The notes under the pieces: model-generated | What the model was told of the DNA's origin: nothing | Seen by the model: only the letters and a program-made list of their open reading frames with translations | The model's database searches: none | Source of the DNA: Hemileia vastatrix | Taxonomy: Eukaryota; Basidiomycota; Pucciniomycetes; Pucciniales; Zaghouaniaceae | DNA: 64,000 nucleotides | Assembly: GCA_030280995.1 (NCBI GenBank) | Contig: JASXTE010000017.1 | Location: 8,885,998-8,949,997, forward strand | Direction: 5' to 3' | Shown: positions 41,284 through 52,284 of the stretch, one piece after another | Numbering within the stretch: position 1 is the stretch's first letter | Layout: each line of letters begins with the position of its first letter | Program-made: the position numbers and the translations under genes

Positions 41284-41387
41284 TGGGAGCGAGGACTAAG
41301 GGATAGCTGAGCAGGGGATTGTTGTGTGTTAGAGATGGTTGGATGAGATAAAAGACCCAGAAGACTTCGTCCATCCTGTGATTTAAA

Positions 41388-42795
41388 ATGGCAGAGTCAT
41401 CCCATGCAACGTTGCCAGGACAAGCCAATCTGTCCGTCCCACTTTCCTGTCACACTCCCATGGCAGACTCAGCAACCGCCCCACCCACCCAGAAATCTTC
41501 TTTCAACCCCCTCTGCAACTTTCTCTCCGCTCTCTCCGCATGGCGCCATTCTCTCCTTCTTCCTGAACCCGGAACTTATGAACAGGTCGGCCGTGAAATC
41601 AAAGGTCTTGATGCTTTCTTCTCTTTCTCGTCCTTCTCTGCTCTCTCACTCACCCTTGTTCTTCCTCATTCAGCTACCCATCTCACTAACTATATCTTTG
41701 ATGGCGCAAGAGCTGAGCTTTCAAAGGCTCTCTCCCTCAATCCGGCTTTCAATGTCACTCATTCGTTTAATCTCGGCGCTCAAGGTGGTCCTTTGGCTGG
41801 CATCAATCCTGGTTCTTATAACTTTGGTGCCATGTACGCAACAAATGACGTCAGTCCCCTCTTCTGATAGAAAAAATCGCTCTTTTTTTTTTTTTTTTTT
41901 TTTGTCCTGCCCTTTTTAACTGTCATGAGGACTCTAACCTTATTTATTTCATTTAGATATTTGCTCAATCTGGAATCGATAATGATGGCACGATCACTGG
42001 AAGATTAAACCATCGTTGGGGTCTTCGAGATATCTCAAAAATTCAAATTCAATGGCCTCACAGTTCGGGTTCTCCATCTGTCACTCAATTTGAACATGAT
42101 CGTCGAGGAAAAGATTACTCCCTTTCTTTAAAAGCTTATAATCCTAACATCACAGATATGAGTGGTGTGTATATCGCTCAATATCTACAATCAGTCCATC
42201 CAAGATTCGCAATCGGCATTGAAAGGGTTTTGCAAAGACAGGCTGGAATGCAAGACTCTAATATGAGTTATCTCGTTCGATGGACTGCTCCAGAACGGGA
42301 TTGGATAGCAACTGCTAGTTTGCAAGCTCAAGGTTTATTTCAAGCCACGTATTGGCATAAATTGGCTGAGCGGGTTGAGGCTGGGGCCGATTTGGTTGTT
42401 GTCCCACATCCTCTTCCAAGAGAACGCAAAACATTAGCCACTTTAGGCGCTAAATACGATTTAAGGCAGGCCGTCGTGAGAGGTCAGGTAGATAGCAATG
42501 GCAAAGTTTCAATGTTATTAGAACAACGTATTGCGCCTACCTTTACTTTTTCTGTTGCTGGAGAAATTGACCATGCCAAGGTATTTGATTTGATTTTATT
42601 TTTTGTAATTTTCCTACTCTCATTCATTCAAAACTTGGTAAGCTAATGTGGGAGCATTTCAATTTTTCCCTACCCAAAACTTTTTTTTTGGTGATTTAGT
42701 CTCAATCGAAATTTGGGATAGGTATTCAACTTGAATCATCTCCTCTTGATGAAAGTTCCTTGCAAAATGTTACCCCTCCAACTCCACCCATGTAG
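41388..42795 (+). CDS. TOM40: Mitochondrial import receptor subunit Tom40
   Basis: Three exons, 41388-41849, 41957-42580 and 42700-42795, give 393 residues. Introns are 107 nt (GTCAGT...TTTAG, with a T-run) and 119 nt (GTATTT...TTTAG). Tom40 is the beta-barrel channel of the TOM complex in the mitochondrial outer membrane. Recognisable Tom40 blocks include FNLGAQGG...PGSYNFGAMY, GIDNDGTITGRLNHRW, GKDYSLSLKAYNP, YLQSVHPRFAIGIE and GAKYDLRQAVVRGQVDSNGK. A C-terminal KFGIGIQLES fits a beta-signal for insertion by the SAM complex. The N terminus is Ser/Thr/Pro-rich, as in other fungal Tom40 proteins. This is a single-copy essential host gene and the clearest anchor of the window. Confidence 0.92.
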
Positions 42796-43919
42796 ATAAA
42801 TTATCTTGATATCTTTTTGATCCCCTGCCCTCCCCTACCCCTAAAAAATGAGCTTAAGCTCATTAAATTGTCACTCAGGTAATAAAGTAGCAATCGTCCA
42901 TTAATTCACGTTCAACTGATTTATTGTGTAACCATCCCCCTAAATCTGTTCTACCATATACTTATATATATGGCTTCACAATATGCTGTTTGATTCTTTG
43001 AGAAGATTTTACATTTTTGGTTGATCTGAACAAATCAAAAAAAATTAAATTAAATAAATTAAACTTAAAAATTGAAATTGAAATGAAACTTGAATTAAAA
43101 TTAAAATCAAATTAAAATTGATATTAAAAAGTGTTTATGTTTTTTTCATGTTTCATTTTTTTTTTCTTCATTTTTCATTTTTTTTTTGAGGTCAAATTAA
43201 TTTTGAATTGAGTTATGGGCCAAAGTGAAAATCCTCCCCCCCCAAAAAAAAAAAAATATAATAATAATAATAATAATAATAAAGAAAGAAAGAAAAATAA
43301 GAAAAATAAAATGTGAAGATTATAATAACCACAATAGGGGGGTGTCAAAAGTTACTGTATATGCCTGGAAAACTTGAGCTTCAAATTGCCATTCCAAGAC
43401 ATCATCATAAATGGCTGACCTGGGGTTAGACTTGTCAAACATGAAATCAAATACTTCCTATTCTTGTGCCATCTCCCCAACCACAATCCAGCCCACCAAT
43501 ACACACATCCTCCCTCTACTTCAATTTGTCTTATCTCATTAAATGTTTGTTAGGGAATTTCACTTTCTTATCCATCAAAGTTTTTCATGCACTCATATTT
43601 TTTTTGTTTCTCTCTCTCTCTCTCTGTGTTTAATTCTATTATGCTTTGACCAAGAAAATCATTGCTCAAACGTATACTCAACTAACCAAAAGTGACCTTC
43701 AGATGGTGATCAATTAGTTGCAAACAAAAATCACACTATCATGCCTGCTTAGGCTGGCTGTGAAACGTCTACACATGTGGGATGTCCACCTGGTTCAAAA
43801 AATCAGTGGGTTTCTGAAAATGGAAATTGAACTAATAGATATATATATATATATATATCTAATAAATAAAAAAATGGTAAAATTTACTTAACAACCAAGC
43901 AAACAAGGGAGAGATTCAA
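42796..43919. other. Intergenic region after TOM40 with simple repeats
   Basis: No gene is seen. The stretch contains an AT-rich low-complexity part (43035-43215), an (ATA)n/(AAGA)n microsatellite (43257-43310), a TC repeat (43610-43625) and a TA repeat (43841-43859). GGGGGTGTCA at 43337-43346 resembles a Harbinger-type terminus, but I found no partner end. Confidence 0.6.
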
Positions 43920-44243
43920 GAAATTATTAAACAAGATACAAAAAGGCAAAAAATGGCTTCTTCTTCTTTATCTTCTTTAACTGGCTTTGGAGTAACAGAA
44001 GAAAAATTTAAAAAATGAAATCACCTCAGTTACTGAAAAAACTCAATTCAATGTGCCTATTCTGTCAACAGATGGACAACCTCTTTATAAAAAGAGCCAA
44101 TGAAAATTCTCTACACATTGGAAACTCTTCACTATTAGGTTCTGAAATTAATTATGATTTAGACATGTTGATTGATACAGTACTCAATACACAAGATTTA
44201 GATTCTGATCCTGAGAAGGATGATTCAGTTTTTGTGAGTTTGT
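43920..44243 (+). pseudogene. Old relic of a Harbinger Myb/SANT-like gene
   Basis: Frames read KIQKGKKM...SSLTGFGVTEEKFKK, then after a shift EKLNSMCLFCQQMDNLFIKRANENS. These match in order the KYKKAKALSSSTGFGVTDIDITKG and KLDSLCPYFKEMDAIFGERADVN segments of the Harbinger-1 protein. The relic is much more diverged than the other copies and shows older activity of the family beside TOM40. Confidence 0.6.
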
Positions 44244-44483
44244 GTTTCAGACAGTAACTTGTTTATTATAATAGGTAAACTGGTCTGAAAAAATTTGTTA
44301 TGCAATAATTATTTACTTAATTATTAAGAATATTATAAAATTAGTATTTTAAGTTATTTAAATATTATAATTTATTGTATAATTAGATTATTTAAATTAT
44401 TTAACTATTATACAATTAATATATTTAACTAATAAATATCTTTCTTTAAACTAAAATATTATTATTTCTTTATTGTCTTAATT
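44244..44483. other. Very AT-rich spacer
   Basis: The stretch is almost entirely A/T with short ATTATT words, and holds no ORF. It is the left flank of Harbinger-2, and I cannot recognise it as Gypsy-4 gag, which flanks the right side of the block. Confidence 0.5.
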
Positions 44484-44837
44484 AGGGGGAATCAAAGTTG
44501 ACCAATCTGCAATTAAATAAATTTCAGATAAAAATCCTTATACCCCAATTATTTTTGCTAATAATTGGGTTATTAGACATTTTACATGTCAAAGTTGACC
44601 TCTTATCTGACATTTTTCTACTCAATTTTTCATAACCACATATTGGACAACTTTCTGTCATAACCACATCTTGGCCTACTTTTATTCAAAACAACATCTT
44701 TGACTACTGTCTGGATATTCCTTCTACCTTTCTGTGCACTCCCATTCTCATCTTATCCTGTCTATTCTCTCCATTAAGAACACCTTTCTATCTCATCTGC
44801 TTGTTTTTGCTCCTTTTTCATCTTCAATCATCTTAAC

Positions 44838-46205
44838 ATGCCCTGTCATCATAGATCTTCTCAAAGGAAGCCTTCTCCCATTTGTTCTTCAAATTGCACT
44901 ACTCCCTCTTTCCCCCACTCAGCTGATAAATCAAAGACTTTTCAATTAAAGAAAGATGATCATCTCATTTTTATCAACTGGATGAAAACTAAATCCAACT
45001 ATGATTCTTGTTTTGGTACTGAAAATGCAAGTAAAGTAGGACAGCCCCCTGCATCAAAAGTTAATGTTTATCTACCAATGGCCAATGAATTACATAATAA
45101 GACCAAGGGAGGGATAAATCTTTTACCTAAAAAGATGTCTGAAGGTTTCAAGCATTACCAAGGCAAATAAAAGAAGGCAAAGACTCTTTCATCATTCACT
45201 GGTTTAGGTATTACTGACATCAATATAAGTAAAGGCATAAAATACATAGATGATAAACTTGAATCCTTATGTCCTTAATTTAAAGAGATGGATGCTATTT
45301 TTGGAGAGCATGCTGATGTTAATCCTGCAAACATGTTGGATGGTGAAGATGCTATCTCCAAACATGATGTCAAAATAAATCTTTTCCCATCCTCTTCTTC
45401 CACTCAAGCCTCCCCTGTTCTAAATTCAACAAATCTAGATAGCTTTGCTATATATCCTTATGGTGATATAAACCAACATAATCCCACTCCATTAATTTTT
45501 TTATTTCTTCTCTACTTTTTTTATTTTTTTTTATTTCTAAAAAGGCTAATGAAAGAACCCAGGATCCTCAAGCAAGTGATTCTGAAGCTAGCATCAATGA
45601 TGAAGAGGAAGTTGGTACCTCCAAAAAAAAAAAGCAAAGGCCATGAACTACTTTGACTTTCAACAGTCAAAGAAAGCAAAACAGAGATAGATTCTCCCAA
45701 AACCCTTTTTCTTCCATTGATGATTTTCTGGAGAAACATGAATCTGGTAAGTGATAGAATACCTCTTAATAATTAAGTGAGCTTTTCTTTTTTTTTTTTG
45801 CTAATATTCTTTTTCACTCTAGGTAAAGTTGAAGTTTCAAGAGATACTCTCAACTTTCAGAACAAAAAATATGAGCTCTCTTTATGAAGGGATGATAGGG
45901 CACAAGACTTGGAGGAGAAGAAATTTGAGCTTTCTTTACAGAGGGATGAGAGGACACATGACTTGGAGGAGAAGAAATTCAAGATTTCTTTAAAGAGGGA
46001 TGAGAGGGCTCATGAATTGGACAAGAAAAAATTTAAGATAAAGAAAGAGGAGAAGGCTCTTGAGTACAATTTCATATTGGATCATATGAAACTCAAGTAT
46101 CAACTTGAAGATGGTTCAAGAAAGAAAGATTTTTTGAGAGAATGTTTTAAAGCTAATAAATCTATTGAGGAAATTGAATGCTTAATTAAAATGTTTGATA
46201 AATAG
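44838..46205 (+). pseudogene. Harbinger-2 Myb/SANT-like gene, broken
   Basis: Starts MPCHHRSSQRKPSP at 44838 and follows Harbinger-1, including NWMKTKSNYDSCFG and MSEGFKHYQGK, where a TAA interrupts (45168). Later parts (MDAIFGEHADVNPANMLDGED, then the coiled coil at 45870-46205) are readable between further stops. It has about three 18-residue repeats (ISLKRDERAHELDKKKFK type). The C terminus FLRECFKANKSIEEIECLIKMF is intact and shows what the truncated Harbinger-1 copy has lost. Confidence 0.75.
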
Positions 46206-47383
46206 TTTTTTTTATTTTGTTTAGAGCATTTTCTTGATAGAATGTATTAAAGCTAATAATCAATCCTTGGCACACACTCCTCACTGAGATGTGAAACATT
46301 TTATTGCAACATTTTAGAGTATTTGTTTGTTTGGTCAAATAAATTTTGTTTTATTTCTTTTTGGTGATAATTTCATATGTGCTGACTTTTTAAAGGTTTT
46401 GATTCTAGATGATTTTTTTTTTTTTTTTTTTTTTTTTTGCAAAAATTTGATAAAACTCATACATTTTTTTATTTTTTTTGTTATGATTAAAGAATTTTTC
46501 TTAATTTATTTCTCTTACTCTTAAAAGTTAAACTTGTTGCAGAAAAAGAACAAGTGCAAATTAAAATCATGAAGTGGGAGTCTCATGAAAAACTGCAGAA
46601 CGTCAACTACTTTTTTGAAGAAAGGAAGAGGTTTCATTCACAATCAAAGGAAGAATAATTTTTTGAAATTGAGAAAGATCATTCAGATTTGGAGAGGGAG
46701 AAGGTTAGGATTCAAAGAGAGAATGATGAAAAAATTAAAAAATAATCAATTTCAATTAGAAAACACCAAAAATTCAGTTACAAGCCAATGAATGATAAAT
46801 GATTTATGTCAAAATTTTTTTTTTTGGAAATACCCTCCCCTGCTATTTACCATAACAGGGGGTGAGGATCACCTTTTTTTTTTCTAAGTCAGAAAAAAAT
46901 TTATGACAAACAAAAAATGGCAATACCCTCCCCTGTGTTTTATTGAAGTAGGGGCATAGATTACCAAAATTTATGTTCATTGCATAAATTAGCATGTAAG
47001 CAAGTCTTATAAGATAATTTACAAACCTAAATTAATGACAATTCAAGTAAAAATGTGAGTGGAAATCATCTGTGACCAAAGTCAATGAAATCAAACACAA
47101 ATGTATACATGAACCTCATCAAAAAAAACAAATTTCCTCATGATTAACATTATACAACACACAGCCGATGGCTCATTAATTTAGGTAAGTAGAGTATCAT
47201 GTATGACTTGTAAAAAGTTAATTTGTGAAATAAAAATAAAATTTGACAACATATATTACACCCCATACTTTTTCTTTCTATTTATTTTTTTTGTTTTAAC
47301 TCACCTTTTCCTCTCATACCTTATCAATCCTATTGACCAGCTCCCTATTGATTTAAAAAGAACAGCCAGAGTGAGTAAATTCT

Positions 47384-47560
47384 TCACAGGATTTTTAAAG
47401 TTTTTTTATATTTGTTAAATTTACCTTCATTTTTTAGCTTATTAATTCTGTGGATTAATTTTTGACTTATTTGAAATGAACATCCAGAATGTGTGAACTC
47501 TTGACACGATTTCAAGCCAGGTGGAGCTTTGGTCATTTGTTGATGAGCTTGAGAAATTTT
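47384..47560 (-). pseudogene. Harbinger-2 dioxygenase remnant (C-terminal tail only)
   Basis: Reads TKAPPGLKSCQEFTHSGCSFQISQKLIHRINKLKNEGK on the minus strand, matching the end of the Harbinger-1 dioxygenase. The HxD-containing core is missing; unrelated sequence is joined at about 47545. Confidence 0.7.
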
Positions 47561-47689
47561 TTTAAAGTAAAGAATAGATGTCCATGGAAGTAAAATGAGT
47601 GACATGATTTTAAGAATGAAACATATATTATCAGACATACCAAGAGAATAGCGTTTAGCAAATCCTGGTCTAAACATGAAATAAATTAA

Positions 47690-48310
47690 ATGAAATTTAG
47701 AAAAAAGGCTCAACTTTAAAGGTCAATATCTCAGAAACCACTGAACCAAATTCAAATCCATTTATAGGAAATGAAAGATAGGCTTCAGAAGAATCTTCAG
47801 ATAAAAGAACCTAAGATTCAAGTAAACCTAACCCTAATTTTGACTCTGATTTTCAAAATCGCACAAAAACTTGAAAATTGAAAATGAAAATTCCAACAAG
47901 ATGGAGATATAAGCCTAGGTAATCAACAGATAAGAGTTTCAGAAGCCTTGTTCTCTAATTATGCAATATAAAAACATAAAATTAAGTAAGTAAAATTTGG
48001 AAAAAAAGGCTTAACTTTTAAGGTCAAAATCTCAGCAACCATTGAACCAAATTCAAACCTGTTTATGGGAAATGAAAGATAGGCTTCAGGAGGATCTTCA
48101 CTTAAAGGATATGTGACTTAAATAAGCCTAAACCTAATTTATTACATAAAAATATGAAATAAAAAAATTAAATTGGAAAAAAAAGGCTTAAATATAAAGG
48201 TCAATATATTAGCAACAACTGAACTGAGTTCAAATCTGTTTGTGGGAAACAAAAGTTAGCCTTCTGAAGAGTAATCATTAAAAAAAATTATATTTGAATA
48301 AACCTAACCC
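47690..48310 (-). repeat. Three about 170-bp repeats upstream of the Harbinger-2 dioxygenase remnant
   Basis: Copies begin near 47698, 47998 and 48175. Each has AAAAAAGGCT(C/T)AA, GGTCAA(T/A)ATCTCAG(C/A)AACCA and CCTAACCCT words, as at 14640-14990 in Harbinger-1. Confidence 0.65.
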
Positions 48311-49159
48311 TTATTCTGAGCCTTATTTTTAAAATTTTACAAAAACTTGAAAAGTGGTAATGGAGATGAGAACAAGAAGTGTTTAATAAGTCCACTTTTA
48401 TCCAGATAAGAGTCATGCATATATTTAAGTATAAAATTTTCATAGAAGGAAAGAAATATCATTTAGTTATAAAAAAAGGAGATGAAACTTACCTTGATTG
48501 AAAAGAAGGAGAAATAGAGCAAGAAAGAATGATGTTGGAATTTGGGGGAAATTGAATATGGAGTAAGTGAAATGCATAAAGAATGTGCAATGTATGTGTT
48601 TTAAAGACATGGAACCAAAAAAAAGTGAAATAGGGCAGAGCAGGGATAATAACCATTGCCAAGGAGGAATGATGAGTACGGTGATGGAGCTAAAAAAGAA
48701 AGAAAAGAGGGAGAGAAAAAAAAGGCTAATTTTACCATAAAAATCAAAAATAACCCCTTGCAAAAAAAATTTAGATACAAAAAAGCAAAAAAAAAACAGA
48801 AAAAAAAAACAAAAAATAATAATTAGCAATCAAAAAATTAAAAAAATGAATAAAATGACTTACCTGGAGAGATGAGATGAGAAAATAAATAAAACCAAAT
48901 AGTTTAAGGGATGTTTGAGGAGAGGAGGAAAGGATATGAGGGATGAATGAAAAAAAGAAACGGTGGAAAATAATGCAGTTGCAGAAAATATGTGATTTCA
49001 TGTTGAGCTGGTGAATGAAAACAAATGAGAAATCCAGAAAAGAGACATTCAACATAAATTCAAAATAAAAATGAATATGGAAAAAACAAAAAGACCTAAA
49101 CAAGTGAATAAAGCACGCAAGCTGAGAATTTAGAGAGTATGAAAAAAAAATTAAAAGGT

Positions 49160-49440
49160 CTGTGTTTCAAAATGTTGGCATAATATCAGAGCACATGCTG
49201 GTGGAAAGAATGTTTTGTGATTCAAGGGAGGGGAGATCTGGTGCAGTTTTGGTATCCTCATCTTCATAAAGATCATTGAAAAGAAATATAAGCTAAAGTG
49301 TCTTCCAAACCCAAGTCAGAATCAGATTTAGTAGCTAAAGATAAAGTGATAGCATTCATAGCTCAGTGAAGTTCCTTCCTAGTAGAGAGACACTTTATTA
49401 TTGTTGGTAGAAGGTATAGATGATGAGTGGGAAGTGGCAA
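49160..49440 (-). pseudogene. Harbinger-2 transposase remnant with internal deletion
   Basis: The minus strand reads the transposase N terminus (KCLSTRKELH, AMNAITLSL, KSDSDLG) fused to a piece of the far C-terminal region (DLYEDEDTKTAPDLPSLESQN). The whole catalytic middle is missing. The breakpoints differ from those in Harbinger-1. Confidence 0.65.
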
Positions 49441-50143
49441 TTTGCCACCAAATGAGCAGGTGGAATGTGTAAATAGAAAAAAATGTTATGTGTTCACCAT
49501 TAAAATTAAGTAGCATAGAGTGAAGAGATACATTAGGATGAGAAAAAATGTTATGTGTTCACCACCAAAATTAAGTAGCATAGAGTGAGGAAAGACTTAA
49601 GGATGGCATCAGAAATTATAAGTCATGTGACTTTCTTAAAAACCCATCATGGATGTGATGAGTTTGGGATCAGGAATTGGGAATGGAAATTGGGGTATAA
49701 GAGGCAGGATAATTCATTATTTTGGATTCATTATCCACTAGCCCTGTAGCTAGTGAATAAGAATATTCTGTATTTAATAATCTCTGATCCTGGGAAAAAA
49801 AAATTATGATCCCTGAAAATTGATACCCCCTTATAGGGGGTATCAAAGTTGACTTATCCGCAATTAAATTAATTGCAGATAAAACTCCTTATACCCCAAT
49901 TATCTTCTGCAATTATTTTTGCTAATAATTAGGTTATTAGACATTTTACGTGTCAAAGTTGACCTCTTATCAGACATTTTCATACTAAATTTTTCATTAC
50001 CACATATTTTATTACTCTCTGAATATGCCTTCTACCTTGCTGCGCACTCCCATTCTCATCACATCCTTTCTATTCTCTCCATTCAGAACACCTTGCCATC
50101 TCATCTACTTATTTTTCTCCTTTTCATCTTCAATTATCTTAAC

Positions 50144-51017
50144 ATGCCCTGTCATCATAGATCTTCTCAAAGACACTCTTCCCCTAGTTGTTCTTCAAAT
50201 CAAACTACTCCCTCTTTCCCCCTCTCAGCTGAGAAATCAAAGACCATTCAATTAAAAAATAATGATCATCTCATTCTTATCAAATTGCTGAAAACAAAAT
50301 CTAACTATGATTCTTGTTTTTGTACCAAAAATGCAACTAAAGTAGGAAGGCCCCCAGCATAAAAATTTAATGGTTATCTTCTAATGGTCAACAAATTACA
50401 GAATAAGACCAAGGGAAAGATAGATCTTTTACCTAAACAGATGTCTGAGCGCTTCAAGCATTACCAAGGCAAATAAAAGAAGGCAAAGACTCTTTCATCT
50501 TCTACTGGTTTTGGTGTTACTGACCTTGATATCAGTAAGGGCATCAAATCCATAGACAATAAACGTGATTCTTTATGTCCTTTCTTTAAAGAGATGGATT
50601 CTATTTTTGAAGAGCAAGCTGATGTTAATCCTGAAAGCATGTTGGATGGTGAAGATTCTATCTCTGAACATGATGTTAAAAGAAATCTTTTTCCTTCTTC
50701 TTCTACTCAAGCCTCCCCTCATTTAAAATCTACAAATCAAGATATCTTTTCAATAGATCCTTATGGCAATATAAACCAACCTAATATAACTCAAGTATTT
50801 TTTTTCTTTTATCTTACCTATTCTTTTTTACATTAACATTTTCAAATTTCTAAATAGGCTGAAGAAGAAACACAGGAGACACAATAAACTGAGTCAGAAG
50901 CCAGTGACAATGATGAGGAGGAAAATGTGACCTTGAACAAAAAGTAAAGGGCTTCAAGTAGTATAAATTTCCACTCTCAAAGAAGAAGGAAAAGAGATAC
51001 TTCATATCAAACACATT
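50144..51017 (+). pseudogene. Harbinger-3 Myb/SANT-like gene, truncated
   Basis: Reads MPCHHRSSQRHSSPSC and the SANT-like region with stops (the first TAA in PPA-stop at about 50360). It continues through MDSIFEEQADVNPESMLDGED and the Ser-rich linker to the second exon, and ends abruptly inside that exon where the inverted Harbinger-4 begins. The coiled-coil exon is missing. Confidence 0.7.
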
Positions 51018-51277
51018 AATTGTGGAAGATTCTTGTCCACTAGCCCCAGGGCTAGAGGATAAGGAATGCACAATAATGCATTATCCCGCCTCTTATAACC
51101 CAATTTCCATTCATAATTACTGATCCCAAACTCATCACATCCATGTTGGATTTTTAAGAAAGTCACATGACTTAAATTTGCTGATTCAATCCTTAAGTCT
51201 TTCCTCACTTTATGCTACTTAATTTTGGTGGCAAACACTTTAAGTTTTTTATATCTACACACCCCAACTGCACATTT

Positions 51278-52284
51278 GGAAGTGAATTCCCACTTCCCTC
51301 ATCACATAAGCCTTCCACCAACAACTATGAAATACCTCTCTACTAGGCAGCTACTTCACTCAACTATAAATACTATTGCTTTACTTTAAGTTCTTTACTA
51401 TAAAACAGACTCTGATTTGGAAGATGCTTTATCCTATATGTCTTTTCTTTCCAAAAAGATTACATAAACCCAAGGGGGCCAAATCTTTATCATGATCCCA
51501 GATATGATCTCCACTCCATTCTTAACATTCCTCAACTAAACTTCACTCAACTATTTTGAACTTCTCCCAATTCTTTCTTAAAACTTTATCAACTCATTTG
51601 CAAACTTCCTATATTACATAAAAATTCTCAAAATAAACAGCGTGATCCTGCTATTCAACTTGCTTTTGCGCTATGTTGCTTTGGCTCAAATTGAAATGGT
51701 GCTTTTGTAAGACGTTTGGAAAATCTCTTTACCATAGGATATGGGACGGTGATATTATACACCAAGAGCTGTATGATTGCCATCCTTTACCTCAAGTCTC
51801 AAACACTTGCTTGGCCAACTCCACAACAGCAACTTGAATCATCTTAAGTAATTTGAAAAATCTCAGTACCTTGTTGCAGACTCAGCATATACAAGTGGAA
51901 AGTACATTATACATGCTTTCCATGGTGCAACTATAAAAAATGACCCCAAAAACACCTTTAATTATCACCTTACCCAATCAAGAGTATGGATTGAACATGC
52001 TATTGGAATTTTAAAGGGAATATTTTCTAGTCTCTGGGAGCTCAGAATCCAATTTCAAAAAAAAAATGGAAATCAAAACTGAAAATCATTGGATAATGAC
52101 TTGCATTATACTCCACAGTATCCTAGCTGATTTAAAGGATGAGTGGAGTGATCTTTATGAAGAAGAGGATCCTGAACCAGCACTGGCTCTCTCCTCCCTT
52201 GAATCACAAAACATTCATTCAACTGGCATACGCTCTGTCATTATGCCTATTACTCTCCAACATTTCTCTTCACCACCCTTATAA
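51278..52284 (+). pseudogene. Harbinger-4 DDE transposase, nearly full length but broken
   Basis: The order follows Harbinger-1 (VNSHFPHHISLPPTTMKYLSTRQLLH...) but with stops and frameshifts. Unlike the other copies it keeps the second catalytic Asp (VADSAYTSGKYIIHAFHG, near 51885) and the Glu block (SRVWIEHAIGILKGIFSSLW, near 51980-52040), then the C terminus ITLQHFSSPPL ending at 52284. The segment around the first Asp is absent or degraded near 51840. Together the copies show that the family encoded a complete PIF/Harbinger-type DDE transposase. Confidence 0.75.

Larger units (their letters stand above)
44484..49831 (+). mobile_element. Harbinger-2 (decayed, same layout as Harbinger-1)
   Basis: Left end is AGGGGGAATCAAAGTTGACC at 44484; right end is GATACCCCCT at 49831. 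The order matches Harbinger-1: Myb/SANT-like gene on plus, hairpin repeats (46826-46980), dioxygenase remnant on minus, 175-bp repeats (47690-48310), then transposase remnant and subterminal hairpin. Flanks are ATT on the left (44481-44483) and TAT on the right (49832-49834), so no clean target duplication is evident. All genes carry stops. Confidence 0.85.

Noticed and set aside
43337..43346. Possible Harbinger-type terminus GGGGGTGTCA
   Set aside because: No matching inverted end or flanking duplication could be found nearby.
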